Positions 11,621 to 21,879 of a DNA stretch of 64,000 bases are shown here, one piece after another. The translations under genes were made by a program, and so were the position numbers. Origin of the DNA: Lactuca virosa (Eukaryota; Streptophyta; Magnoliopsida; Asterales; Asteraceae); contig CAKMRJ010005634.1 in assembly GCA_928212115.1 (NCBI GenBank), positions 256,121,813 through 256,185,812 of the forward strand. The letters run 5' to 3'. How positions within the stretch are numbered: position 1 is the first letter of the stretch; every line of letters begins with the position of its first letter. The notes below the pieces were generated by a model. It was not told where the DNA came from. It was given only the letters and a program-made list of their open reading frames with translations, and ran no database searches.

Positions 11621-12795
11621 ATTTCTTTTGCAGCTTTATCTATGATCTTTTTGAGATTGTCGATTTTGTTGTCTGCTCCTTTCGCCTCTGAGTGTGCAGC
11701 CTTCTTTGGTTCATCACATAGCCTTATGTACTCTTCAAACAGGTTGGAAATTAGAACCGAGACTTTTCCTGATTCTGGAAATATTTCCCGTAAGGCACTT
11801 TCGCTTCTTTGAACTTTCTTCATGTAGTTGCCATCAAAGGTTACATAGTATGTTTCTTCAATTCGTTTAGAGCGTTTGTTCAAAACTCTGTATGCCTTGG
11901 AAGTGAGTGAATAACCAAGAAAAAATCCCTCATCGGCTTTGACGTCAAACTTGTTTCGGTTCTCTTTGGAATTGAAGATGAAACACCTTGAACCGAACAC
12001 GTGGAAAAATTTAACGTTGGGCTTTCGATTGTTCAGAATCTCATATGGAGTGATTGAGAATCATTTATTGAGTAAGGATCGGTTCTGAGTATAGCACGCG
12101 GTTGCAACTGCATCAGCCCTGAAGTATAGTGGAAGAGAAGCGAAGACTAGCATGGTTCGGGCTGCCTCACATAAAGAACGGTTTCGTCTTTCAACAATCC
12201 CATTATGTTGTGGTGTATAAGGGGCCGAGAAGTTGTGAGATATCCCTTTTTCAGCCATAAAGTCTTCAAAATCTTTATTCTTGAATTCAAGCCCATTGTC
12301 GCTTCTTATATTCCTCACCAGCTTTCGCAGCTCTACTTTCACTTGCTTGATGAATGTCTTCAACTTGGGATTCGCATCTGATTTCTGTTTAAGAAAGAAA
12401 ACCCAGGTGAAGCGTGAAAAATCATCTACTATGACAAGAATGAACTTACTACCACCGAAGCTTTCGATAGCCGAAGGTCAACATAAGTCAATATGCAGAA
12501 GTTCAAGAGCTTCAACAATCTTTGTATTGATGCGTGTAGGATGGCTCTTTCTGCTTTATTTGCCCATCTCACACGCTGCACATAGGTGTTCCTTATCAAA
12601 CTTGAGAAGAGAAAGGCCTCGAACATGATCTCCAAGCACCAACTTATTAATGTCTTTGAAGTTCAGGTGCGATAGGCGTTGATGCCACAACCAGCTGTCA
12701 TCAGTGTTTGCCTTTGACAGCAGGCATATTGCTGGTTTTCCTCCAATTGGGTTGAGATTTAAAGGATACATCTCTCCCTTGCGTTCAGACTTCAA
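11621..12795 (-). pseudogene. pol: Element B integrase (GAG-pre-integrase zinc finger and core)
   Basis: This domain inserts the cDNA into the genome. On the minus strand from 12795: a GAG-pre-integrase segment with W-L-W-H-Q-R-L-S-H and C-A-A-C (H and C zinc ligands), then the catalytic core with HIDLC, FILVIVDDFSRFTWVFF, IRSDNGLEF and YTPQHNGIVERRNRS, which supplies the D-D-E triad, then the C-terminal part (FGSRCFIFNSKENRNKFD, GYSLTSKAYRVLN). The frame is continuous with protease and RT. In-frame stops occur at about 12809, 12556, 12474 and 12061, with no frameshift needed. Confidence 0.87.
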
Positions 12796-12879
12796 CAGAA
12801 CCCTTTTAGATTACTTCTCAATTATTTCTGATCCCTCATCATCGAATGAAACCTTTAAACCAGTTCCCACAACTAATTG

Positions 12880-13131
12880 TCATACACGGATGAGGTTATG
12901 CTGCAACCCTTCCACATAAGCTACTTTTCGAAACGAGAATTCTCCGTTGGTTATCATTCCATATCCTTTGATTGTGCCATAAGTGTTATTTCCATACTTC
13001 ACACATCCACCATCCTTTAGGGACTGAAACTCCCTCAGCTCTTCCCTCCTTCCTGTCAAGTGACGCGAGCTGCCACTGTCTATGTACCATTCGTCATCGA
13101 ACTGCTCGTCACTTATAACCTGCAAATTCAA
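12880..13131 (-). pseudogene. pol: Element B aspartic protease domain
   Basis: Copia protease, which processes the polyprotein. The active-site region reads WYIDSGSSRHLTG, with the D-S-G variant of D-T-G usual in this clade, followed by VKYGNNTYGTIKGYG and KVAYVEGLQHNLIRV. It is in a different frame from the gag-side linker (13128-13421), overlapping it by a few bases, and ends at a TGA at 12880-12882. Confidence 0.85.
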
Positions 13132-13769
13132 GCAGATTTAGGAACCCAAAGTTTCTTGGGCCCTGGTGAGTCTTTTACAGAAAAAGGAATAGCAGTAGAA
13201 ATATCAACCAAATAAGTTCTTTTTATTAGAGTTGTTTGGTCTTTTCTTTTGATGGTATACACCCTGATTTTGTTTTTATCTTGTTTAAATTTTGGTGTAT
13301 TAGATGGTGTGTTGTTAGATGGTTTTGGGATATTCTTTTTAATCCTAGGGTTAGCTGACTTTTTCTTATTATTGATATCAGAATCTGAATCAAGTTGTCC
13401 CTTTCCATTGATGTCCTTCACTGAATTCGATTTTCTTTGGGAGTAGGAAGGACCGAAACTTGACTTTCGGTTGTTAGACTTGGCGTTGTGACCGAAACTT
13501 GACGTTCGGTTCTGAGCGCTGGTGTTGGAACCGAAACTAGACGTTCGGTTCAGAGCTTTGGAATAGTAGAAGCTTGGACTAAAATTTTCTTTTCCTTTTA
13601 GCTTTTCCTTTTCTTTGGCAATTGACTCTTTCTTGGAAGGAACGTAGTTGGGGTTTTAAGATTGCCAATAACGTTTTTGCTCATTCAGATTTTTCATGTA
13701 TCTTTGATTTCTTTGTCGTTTCTGTTCAGCTAACTTCTTCTAAGATTTGTGAATATTGAAGCTTCATTT
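13128..13769 (-). pseudogene. gag: Element B gag-protease linker
   Basis: Basic, Asn/Lys-rich linker in the gag frame, ending PKKLWVPKSA, a junction shared with element C (WVPKLTV). It includes three copies of an about 42-bp unit (13448-13556) that encode repeated N-R-x-S-S-F-G peptides and again contain the TTCGGT motif. One or more stops separate it from the main gag frame at 13770. Confidence 0.7.
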
Positions 13770-16310
13770 TTACTTCTCCTTTTGAGTTTCGGCAGTCTTG
13801 GAAGGCACATTCGGTGTTTTCTTTGGTTCTTCAGGTATCTCTTTTGTTCCACTTGTGCTTGGTTTGTCAAAACTTGAGGGTTTGTTGATGGGTTCTGCAA
13901 CGTATCTACCTTTTACCCTCCATGAGGTTTGCTCCGATAAGCTGATGGTTTCGTCTGCGTTATCAATAGGGGCTGACCAGAAATAATCGTCGCACCCTTC
14001 AACATTGTCTTTGCCGACCAAGATTTTTAATTCTGCTGTTTGTTTTGCAGTGACCCCTGTAACAGCATATACCTGATTTGGCACAGTTTGAACCTTTTGA
14101 TAAACCATTGCTTTCTCTTTGAGTTTATGTGGCTTGTCTTTTGACAGGCAAGCGTATTCAACCGAGTTTTCATATATGAGGGGTTTCTCATTCTCGGTTT
14201 CACTCTTCATGAACTCAGAGCAATCAACGACATTTTCTACCGAGATTTCGCTCATCTCACTTTCCTCATCAAATTCAGACGTGTTTTCTATATTCATTTT
14301 ATGTACTGAAATTAATTTGGCGTTAGACGACTCAAATGATTGTATGGTCTCAGAATTAATTTTTAACCTATCATTTTCATCTAAAAGATTTTTAAGCATA
14401 CACTTGTGTTCCTTAGAGTCAATGAAGGTCTCTATCTTGTCCAGTCCGATTTTATAAGCGATGGATGTTTCTTCTGAGGATATTATGGATTCACATTCAG
14501 CGATGACCTCATCCTCCTTAAATTCAAGGAAGGGTAAGATCATCTTATGAATCTTTTTCCCTATTTCACAACTTAAGTGAAACTGAGCAATATTTGTAAA
14601 TAAGCATTTAGCAATTAAACAAAAAACATTCCTTTGTTTCAAAAACTTTAAATTGTCTCGTTGCAAATAAATAATTTCATCCCTAGCCCTATTTAACTCC
14701 GTCTCCTTCAGCTCAATCCACATCCTTCTCTCCTCACTCTTTGAAGACACCCTGCTGAGTTGGTCAGTTAGGTTAGAGTTCGCTAAGCGAGTTTGCATGA
14801 GACTACCACTTAAGTTAGAAAATTTAAATTTTAATTCATTTAATTCTTCTTCATAATTTGGTACTGGAACTTTAAGTGATTCAAGGATGGATTGTACCTT
14901 TTTGATCAGCCGATCACAGTCGTTGATCTTCTCACTCACGGGCTTGGCTGCAAAGCACTTGTCCTCGGTCAGGTTCGACTCCTTACACTCACTTTCGGTT
15001 GGTTTACCAGCTGTAACCATCAAACATTTTCCAGCCGAACCAGTATCCTTCGCCACATAAGCTCTTCCATGTGTGGGCTTTCTCACTTCTTCATCCTCAG
15101 AATCGGTTGACCAGACTTCAACGCCAACGAACTCATCTTGATCCGCATTTTCCTGCACAATCAAGGCATTCATTGAACTGTTAGTTACCTTCTTTTTCTT
15201 GATCTCTTCCAACTTTCCCATGTAATACACCTCATCATCTTCACCATCTCTTTTCTCAGCCATCTTCCTCAGCATGCAATCTTTGGCAAAGTGGTTCTTG
15301 CCATGATAGTAATTGCAGTCAAATCCAGAGTCTCCTGCAAGCTGTCTCTCCTTCTTGTCATCATCCTTTTGAGAAGTATTCTTCGCTTCATCTTTCACCT
15401 TCTTAGAACTGTAACTTCCCTGCCAGTTTCGGTTCTTATTGACAGGGAACTTCTTTCGTGCAAACCTTTTTGGATTGGTGACCATCATTGCATACTCTTC
15501 GCTTGTAAGGTCACATTCAGACATATCTGACTCCTCCTCTTCTTCTGCAACACTTTTGCCTTTTGAGACAAGGGCTAACGATCCCACACCCGAAACTACC
15601 TTCGCCTCCTTGGTTACCACATTCTCATGGGATTTAAGTATACCCACCAGTTTCGCTAGTGAGTATGATTTGAATTGTTCGTGAGCTTTCACTGTTGAAA
15701 CCACTGCCATCCATTCTGGTCTTAAACCATTCATGAAGTTTACCTTTTGCTCGATCAATTTTCTTTCTCTACCATGCTTGATCATCTTGCTAAGGAGATG
15801 ATTGAAGCGATCGAAGGTTTGTATCAGTTTCTCTTCAGGTGTTTGTTCGAAAACTCCAAATTCAGAGAGTAGCAAGGTTTGAATGGAGTGTTCTAGATCT
15901 TCATCGGTTGAATGAAGTTCCTTCAACCTATCCCAGATTTCTTTAGCCGTCGTGTACGAACCAACTAACCAAAAAGTGTCAGATTGCAATGCGAATCTGA
16001 TCATTCTCATGGCCTTCACATTACATAGCAACTTATCCTTTTCGTCCTGTGGCATCTTATCTACGTCCGCCACAAGCTTATTATATTCTTTTTGAGTCTT
16101 CACTGTTGTGTTCGTTCCAGACTGAACAAATGGACCAAGCGTGATAGCTTCCCAGATGAGATAACCATTATCTTCAGATCCAACCATGTAATCTTCAAAG
16201 TGATTCACCCATACTTCATAGTCTTGAGTGTAAAGAATGGGAACCCTTGTAGTGGATCCAATGCTGTTAGAGATGTTGATGGGATTAGTTTGAGAATCTT
16301 CGTGAGACAT
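13770..16310 (-). CDS. gag: Element B Gag (846 aa, open)
   Basis: Capsid/nucleocapsid polyprotein. The ATG at 16308-16310 lies about 175 nt downstream of the primer-binding site. The N-terminal half is a Copia gag domain (VWVNHFEDYMVG, YTTAKEIWDRLKELH, FDRFNHLLSKMIKHGRE, LVGILKSHE). About residue 340-355 is a CCHC knuckle, CNYYHGKNHFAKDC, in which the second Cys is Tyr, so zinc binding is probably lost. A long C-terminal extension with coiled-coil character follows (LSGSLMQTRLANSNLTDQLS; ELKETELNRARDE). A gag well above 600 aa is typical of Sireviruses. This is the longest open frame in the window. Confidence 0.88.
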   Translation of the reverse strand: MSHEDSQTNPINISNSIGSTTRVPILYTQDYEVWVNHFEDYMVGSEDNGYLIWEAITLGPFVQSGTNTTVKTQKEYNKLVADVDKMPQDEKDKLLCNVKAMRMIRFALQSDTFWLVGSYTTAKEIWDRLKELHSTDEDLEHSIQTLLLSEFGVFEQTPEEKLIQTFDRFNHLLSKMIKHGRERKLIEQKVNFMNGLRPEWMAVVSTVKAHEQFKSYSLAKLVGILKSHENVVTKEAKVVSGVGSLALVSKGKSVAEEEEESDMSECDLTSEEYAMMVTNPKRFARKKFPVNKNRNWQGSYSSKKVKDEAKNTSQKDDDKKERQLAGDSGFDCNYYHGKNHFAKDCMLRKMAEKRDGEDDEVYYMGKLEEIKKKKVTNSSMNALIVQENADQDEFVGVEVWSTDSEDEEVRKPTHGRAYVAKDTGSAGKCLMVTAGKPTESECKESNLTEDKCFAAKPVSEKINDCDRLIKKVQSILESLKVPVPNYEEELNELKFKFSNLSGSLMQTRLANSNLTDQLSRVSSKSEERRMWIELKETELNRARDEIIYLQRDNLKFLKQRNVFCLIAKCLFTNIAQFHLSCEIGKKIHKMILPFLEFKEDEVIAECESIISSEETSIAYKIGLDKIETFIDSKEHKCMLKNLLDENDRLKINSETIQSFESSNAKLISVHKMNIENTSEFDEESEMSEISVENVVDCSEFMKSETENEKPLIYENSVEYACLSKDKPHKLKEKAMVYQKVQTVPNQVYAVTGVTAKQTAELKILVGKDNVEGCDDYFWSAPIDNADETISLSEQTSWRVKGRYVAEPINKPSSFDKPSTSGTKEIPEEPKKTPNVPSKTAETQKEK

Positions 16311-16484
16311 GGTGAGCCTTTCCGTAGAACCGCTAGAATCAGACCTGTAAACTTGAGATTAGGGTTTTATCAAACACAAGAGTTACCGTCACCAGGAAGA
16401 AAACGGCTTCTTTATATTCGATAAAAGCGGAAACCCTAAAGAATTCTTAACACAGAAGGAATGTGTATTGATCACACAGTCTCC

Positions 16485-16499
16485 CGCTCTGATACCAAT
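16485..16499 (-). promoter_or_regulatory. Element B primer-binding site
   Basis: The minus strand reads ATTGGTATCAGAGC directly after the LTR end TTCTATCA. It is complementary to initiator tRNA-Met. Confidence 0.9.
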
Positions 16500-16807
16500 T
16501 GATAGAACAAATTTCTTGTAGGATCGATAGATTCTAAGCAGATAAACAATAAATGATGTAATGAAGAACACAAGAATGGTTTAACTGATGTCGAATGATT
16601 AAACTTTAACACCTCAGAAGAGCTCGATTAAGAACTTTGACTGTAGAGGTGTTTAGGGTTACAAAGCAATAATAACTATAATCACGTTAGTTTCTAAGGC
16701 ATACATGCATGCACTATTTATAGCTAAACCCTACATAATAATCACGGATGGACAGGCCCAATCCGGATATACAATACTAAGCTCATGACGTAACATTAAA
16801 TACCCAA
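16500..16807 (-). repeat. Element B 5' LTR
   Basis: Nearly identical to 4000-4309. Its outer (high-coordinate) end lacks the last two bases (CA on the plus strand), because ATACCCAA runs straight into a poly-A/poly-G purine tract. Confidence 0.9.
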
Positions 16808-17134
16808 AAAAAAGGGGGGGAGATTGTTGGATATTTTATGTTGCGTCATGGGCTTAGTATTGTATATCCGTATTGGGCCTGTCCATCCGTGATTATTATG
16901 TAGGGTTTAGCTAAAATAGTGCATGCATGTATGCCTTAAAAACGAACGTGATTATAGTTATTATTGCTTTGTAACCCTAAACACCTCTACAGTCAAAGTT
17001 CTTAATCGAGCTCTTCTGAGGTGTTAAAGTTTAATCATTCGACATCAGTTAAACCATTCCTGTGTTCTTCATTACGTCATTTATTGTTTATCTACTTAGA
17101 ATCTATCGATCCTACAAGAACTTTTGTTGTAACA
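16808..17134 (+). repeat. Inverted extra polypurine tract and LTR of the B family
   Basis: 16808-16824 is A7-G8-AGAT, the B polypurine tract in plus orientation. 16825-17134 is a full 310-bp LTR (TGTTGGATATTTTATG...TTGTAACA) in the opposite orientation to B. Together with the B 5' LTR it forms a large palindrome with an about 17-bp centre. The outer edge is flanked by ACATT, the partner of GCATT at 3995. Confidence 0.9.
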
Positions 17135-18322
17135 ACATTGGATGCAGAGCTGTCATATCTACCTAAAGGATCATTAGGATGGTAAAGTCAGAGTGTTTGA
17201 CTCTGCTTCAAGTAAGTCCACTATCTAACTCTATTAAGTTCCTATTTGGAGATTCTTAATACATGATGTAATGTAATTACATTTTGATGTTTTGTAGGAT
17301 CGAAGAAAAGAAAGGAAGCTTAAAGGAAGAGTAAGTTGAATCTGATCGCGAAAAGATAGATTTCGATCACATGATTCGATGATCAGATATTTGAGCTACC
17401 ACTTAGGAGTTATGATAGATTGTTTGGAAATATTTAGAAACGTAGTTTTTATTTGTAATTGCATTGTAAGGACAAGATTTTCTGCAATTTTTATAAATAA
17501 AGAAAAATTTTGAAATTTATCTTATTTTATATTTCCTTGCAATGGCATTTGTGAAAATTGATGTTTATATGTTTCTATTTTTTAGCAATATGGATTTGAT
17601 TCTTTCTTTTGTGGTAGTTTCTAAATTTACCAAATAAGGAAACATTCTCATCACCAAAGTTTCAATTGGACAAAAACTTGGAATCATGCAACTTGTATTG
17701 CATGATGAATGAGAACCTTCGTATTTGGGAAATTAAGACTAATTCCATGTTCACTTGCATATGTGAGTCGAGTGAAGGACTAGGGAATCTAGTACAAATT
17801 GTTGTGTACTAGTCCAGGTCCACCACAAAGAACGATAAGACTATTCGTCATGATTTACTAAAGTTAGTGAATATGGTTATACTTACAAGATTAAGTGTAA
17901 TTTTGAATCATTGAAAAAGTTTCAATGTATAGCAGAACGAATAAGAAGAATCAATTAGGCAGAATGATAAAAGTTTCTCCAATCTGAAAAGAAAGGAAAG
18001 TACTTTATTATCGTGTTTTGTGATCATCTTAATGATTATGAAAACCATATCACAATTGATCATCTAAGGACACCTTAGTGCATTTGTATGGCTAAGAAGA
18101 GCAATCAGGAATTGTTGAAATGGTTAAATCAATTAAGGTGAGTCATACTTCGTTCCAAAATCGAGTCCTAGAGTCATTCTCCAAGATTATGACTTGAGTG
18201 ACATATCTTAAGTAGGTTTGTAGCACATTTGAAATTGGTAGTTGTGATGTTTTGGATAAAACAGAGACCAACTAGGACCAATTGTATGAAGTGTCATTCT
18301 TGATAAGAATCCGAACTAACTC

Positions 18323-18379
<57 letters not shown>

Positions 18380-20898
18380 GAAGGAGTGTTTCTTGACAGA
18401 GAATCTTATATGTCAAGAGGTCAGTGAGAGTCTTAAAGATCTTGAAAAGTTTCAAGAACTAATCAAGAGTAAACCAATTGTTAATCAGTAGCACACGACT
18501 TGAGGTTTGTAACCTATCGTTTTTACATATTCTTGTTTATGTGCCCATTCCAGTTACAGTTGACTATGCATGTGAGATTTATGAGTTCTCAATTGTTTGC
18601 ATAAGGCAAAGCACCTTGATGAATGAAAGTTCATTAATCAGTTAGGGTGAACAACTTAACAACTTGGAAGACATGGTAGCCCTTAATGCTGCCAAGTGGA
18701 ATGAAATTAAGATTAAACAAGTTCAGTCCATATGAGTATGAATCTGCCATAGATGTTATCTAATGATAATGGGTGGAAATGACAGTTTCACATGGATAGG
18801 AACACATACACCATAAAATATAAGTGACATAAGGTTTCTCTCGACTTCATGAAAATGATTACGAGGAAACACTTTCACTAAGAAGATTTTGAGGAGATAG
18901 CAGTTGTGTTAATTGCGTTCTCAAATTCGATTATGATTACGACATCCCTCTTCATAGTTCGAATTATGAGAAATGACAGATAGTTTGAACATTCAGAACT
19001 TATTGTTGTAAGTTATGAAATAGTTTAGACACACAAATAAGCTTTCTAATAAAAGGTGTATGAGCTTAGATAAAGTCTTATCGAAGCATCTCGTATCAGA
19101 AATCTGAACTATGGAAAGAAATTCAATAAGTATTGATTTCTAGAAGTCCAGCTGATTTCTGGGTACATGTCAAAGCTAGTGGGAGCGTAAGTGTTATGCT
19201 GGTAAGAATATAATTATCATGATAGTGGGAGGATGATTATTATGTTAAGTGTTGCAGGTTAGCAATATTGGTTATAGGAAACCAAGGTTAAGAATTTGAA
19301 AGGTTGTTTCGCTATAATAAGCGAAAGGATACTTATAATTTATTTCAGATCTAAAATCTTAGATTGAAGTATTAATCAATCTTAGTCATGAGAATATATG
19401 AATACCATGTTGAAGTGTTTCAACATTGAAAATTATATATATGGAAATATTATAGCAAAAGACTAGTCGGGCATCATGTCTTTAGGTAAGACATTATGAA
19501 TCGTATCCCATATGCTTCGGGTATAGGATCGATTGAATATGCTCTAATACTCATGTGTTCTAATTTTCCAAATGCGTAGGGCATTAAGAGGGAAAAAGGA
19601 CTAGAACCGGATATGACTAAAGTTATTAAACAACTGTTAAGGACAATCCAAAGTTCACTAAGGATTGGTCACTTTTGGGAAGTTGGAAGTATGGTAATGG
19701 ATGGACCATATTGACATTATTATGAATATACATGATTCTATTTATAATGAATTGTCATATGGCATATATGGAAATGTTTCCATAATGGGAGATGGATATT
19801 AAGAATCTATGTGTAGGTTAGAAACTTTTATGCAAGAAGGATGTTCAAAGGAATGTACTTTCAATTTGTGACTTCGCTTCTTGGAATTGTTTTGTTATCA
19901 ATCTCTAGTGGAAAGTTTTGTACTATCGTTGTCAAAGCCTCTGTGACTTTGGTACCTCGACATTACAAAAGGTACATTGCATGATAGTTTAGAATCTAAC
20001 ACATTCTAGCAGTGACAAGAATTTGTTATTCTTACACTTGCAATAAGGATTTAGATTTGTGAAATGAGCATCATTGAAAATATGTTCAATTGATCTATTT
20101 CACAAAGAAAGGGCCATAGATAAACATAGTGTGCATGCTTGGAGCATGGGATAACTATTGTTTTAATTCAAGTGTTAAGTTGATTAATCGAAACATTATA
20201 CAACGAATAATGTGTAATCAATATGGTGATTAAATAAAAGGTGTTTTATTTATATTCAAAAGTTTTGAGACCATATTGGATTCGATTGTTCATGTGTTTC
20301 ATGTTGCATGTTTTGACTGCCCGAATAATAAGATTATTCAAAACTATCCACAGTCGATCATACTTTGGAGGTAGGTATTGAGGCAAGACTGTCATGAATC
20401 CGTTTGTAGATTGTCTAAGTGTTAGACATAGCACAAGTTTGCTATAGTTTTCATGAGTACTCCTATAATAAGATTTGATTATTGGGTTAAACCCACACTC
20501 ATCTAATCACTTCATGGATTTTATCACGAGTGATTAGTGAGACGATAAGATCGTATATTCTTGAAACAGAGACATATAGTTGCAGTTTACAAGTCGGTTG
20601 CACATTGATAATATGTAAACGCACCAATAACTTGGTGTTATAAAACATATTATTGTGTGTCATTTGATGAGTAAATAGAGCAAACATATGAGTCGAAGTT
20701 TATCCGTTCCTTTTACCCTTAGAGGGATAAAAGTGATATCAGTGGGCCCCTTGATGATTTAGTGATGAAAACCCTAAGCGCTTGGCCAAGCCTAGACTGA
20801 TTTGATTTGTTTAATTAGTCAGTTGTCATAAATCGAAAATTGGGAAACAAAAAATGGACAGAGAGAAGATTACAATCCATGTCTCAGTCCATACGATA
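17135..20898 (+). pseudogene. Element A interior: end of gag and decayed pol
   Basis: The sequence resumes A's gag at the zinc knuckle and then runs 3.7 kb with no supported ORF. The same segment occurs in reverse in F (57367-61270). A short stretch near 18390-18430 still reads GVFLDRESYMSRG when translated, recalling the integrase-RT linker of Angela-type elements (E has GVFREREFHKPRG at 48718), so this is pol decayed beyond recognition. It ends at the C target duplication CGATA (20894-20898). Confidence 0.65.
18327..18375 (+). repeat. (AT)n microsatellite in the A interior
   Basis: About 49 bp of AT dinucleotides, absent from the corresponding place in element F (near 59950), so it expanded in A alone. 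Confidence 0.9.
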
Positions 20899-21531
20899 TG
20901 TTGAATCATAAAAGTGACCCTCTTAAACTTGGTCTACCGCAGCCCTCCACGATCTGCAGTCAACTCAGTTCAGCAACCACATCCGAAGTCATCATTATCC
21001 GCAGTTCACTATCTAGTTTTCTTAGTTTAGCTCTTTATCTTCTTTTCTTAGAATACTCTCTTTTGTCCCGTATGCCTTGCATGGCTACGCTTAGATAGTT
21101 GAACTAATGTAATATTTGAGTCTCTATATATAGAGCTCAATCGTTCTTATTCAATACATCTAATAACACTATGCATCTTGAATCTCATATCTTGTGTTAT
21201 TACTCTTATCCCCTTCTTACTCTAAAAGTTTACTAGATTATAACTGAATATTATCTCTCTTCGGAGCAAGTCATTCTTAACATAATCACTAAGTGTGATC
21301 TCACTTACTAACTTGGTCTGAATGCATTCCTTGTTAAAAATCAACTTATGTGTATACTTGATATAATATTTGTTGTCATTTATATTTCCTTACATTTCTG
21401 CACCTAACTCTCTAATTATCTAACTCTAACTTATTATTATTGTTGAGCTTTTAGATCCGTTGAGATAAAATATTCCGTAACTATACTTGTTCTAACGTTT
21501 GTTCAAGTGTGTCTCAATTTTTTATCTCAAA
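20899..21531 (+). repeat. Element C 5' LTR (633 bp)
   Basis: Starts TGTTGAATCATAAAAG and matches 36676-37309. TATA box TATATATA at about 21125-21132. Its last bases read TCTCAAAA rather than TCTCAACA. Two polyadenylation-like A/T tracts lie downstream of the TATA. Confidence 0.92.
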
Positions 21532-21879
21532 ATTGGTATCAGAGCCAAAGTGGTTGCCTTTTGAAGCAAAACTCTGATTTTCAAGAGGGGAAAATGACGC
21601 TATTGTCTTTTATGAGATTTCGTGTGGAGTTGCGCCTGACAACTTCGACATAATCATAAATTGCAAGTCTGCAAAGGAGATCTGGGATGTTCTCAAAAGT
21701 TTGTTCAAGTTTGTTCTAACGTTTGTTCAAGTGTGTCTCAAGTTTTTCTCTCAACAATTGGTATCAGAGCCAAAGTGGTTGCCTTTTGAAGCAAAACTCT
21801 GATTTTCAGAAAACCTTCTATACCACTGAAGCTCATTTCTTCAAAAAAAACAACAAAAAACTTTTCAAAACAAGGAAAT
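21532..21879 (+). repeat. Duplicated leader with two primer-binding sites
   Basis: TTGGTATCAGAGCCAAAG occurs at 21533-21550 and again at 21758-21775. Between them are a leader copy, about 108 bp of gag (21590-21697, matching 22032-22139), and then the last 57 bp or so of the LTR (to TCTCAACA at 21756). The order is LTR, PBS, leader, gag piece, LTR tail, PBS, leader, gag. This suggests a template switch during reverse transcription. Confidence 0.85.

Larger units (their letters stand above)
4000..17134 (-). mobile_element. Element B: Sirevirus-like Copia retrotransposon with an extra inverted LTR
   Basis: In minus-strand order: 5' LTR (16807-16500), primer-binding site, gag, protease, integrase, RT, RNase H, a 1.85-kb spacer, a large third ORF, polypurine tract and 3' LTR (4309-4000). 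A long gag, PR-INT-RT-RH order and an extra ORF after pol are the hallmarks of the Sirevirus (SIRE/Maximus) lineage. Beyond the 5' LTR there is a further LTR in plus orientation (16825-17134) preceded by its own polypurine tract. The whole block is bounded by one target duplication, so it integrated as a unit. The coding regions carry several stops and frameshifts. Confidence 0.88.

Noticed and set aside
16825..17134. Independent solo LTR inserted next to B
   Set aside because: The target duplication encloses B and the inverted LTR together, and no separate duplication lies at 16807-16825.
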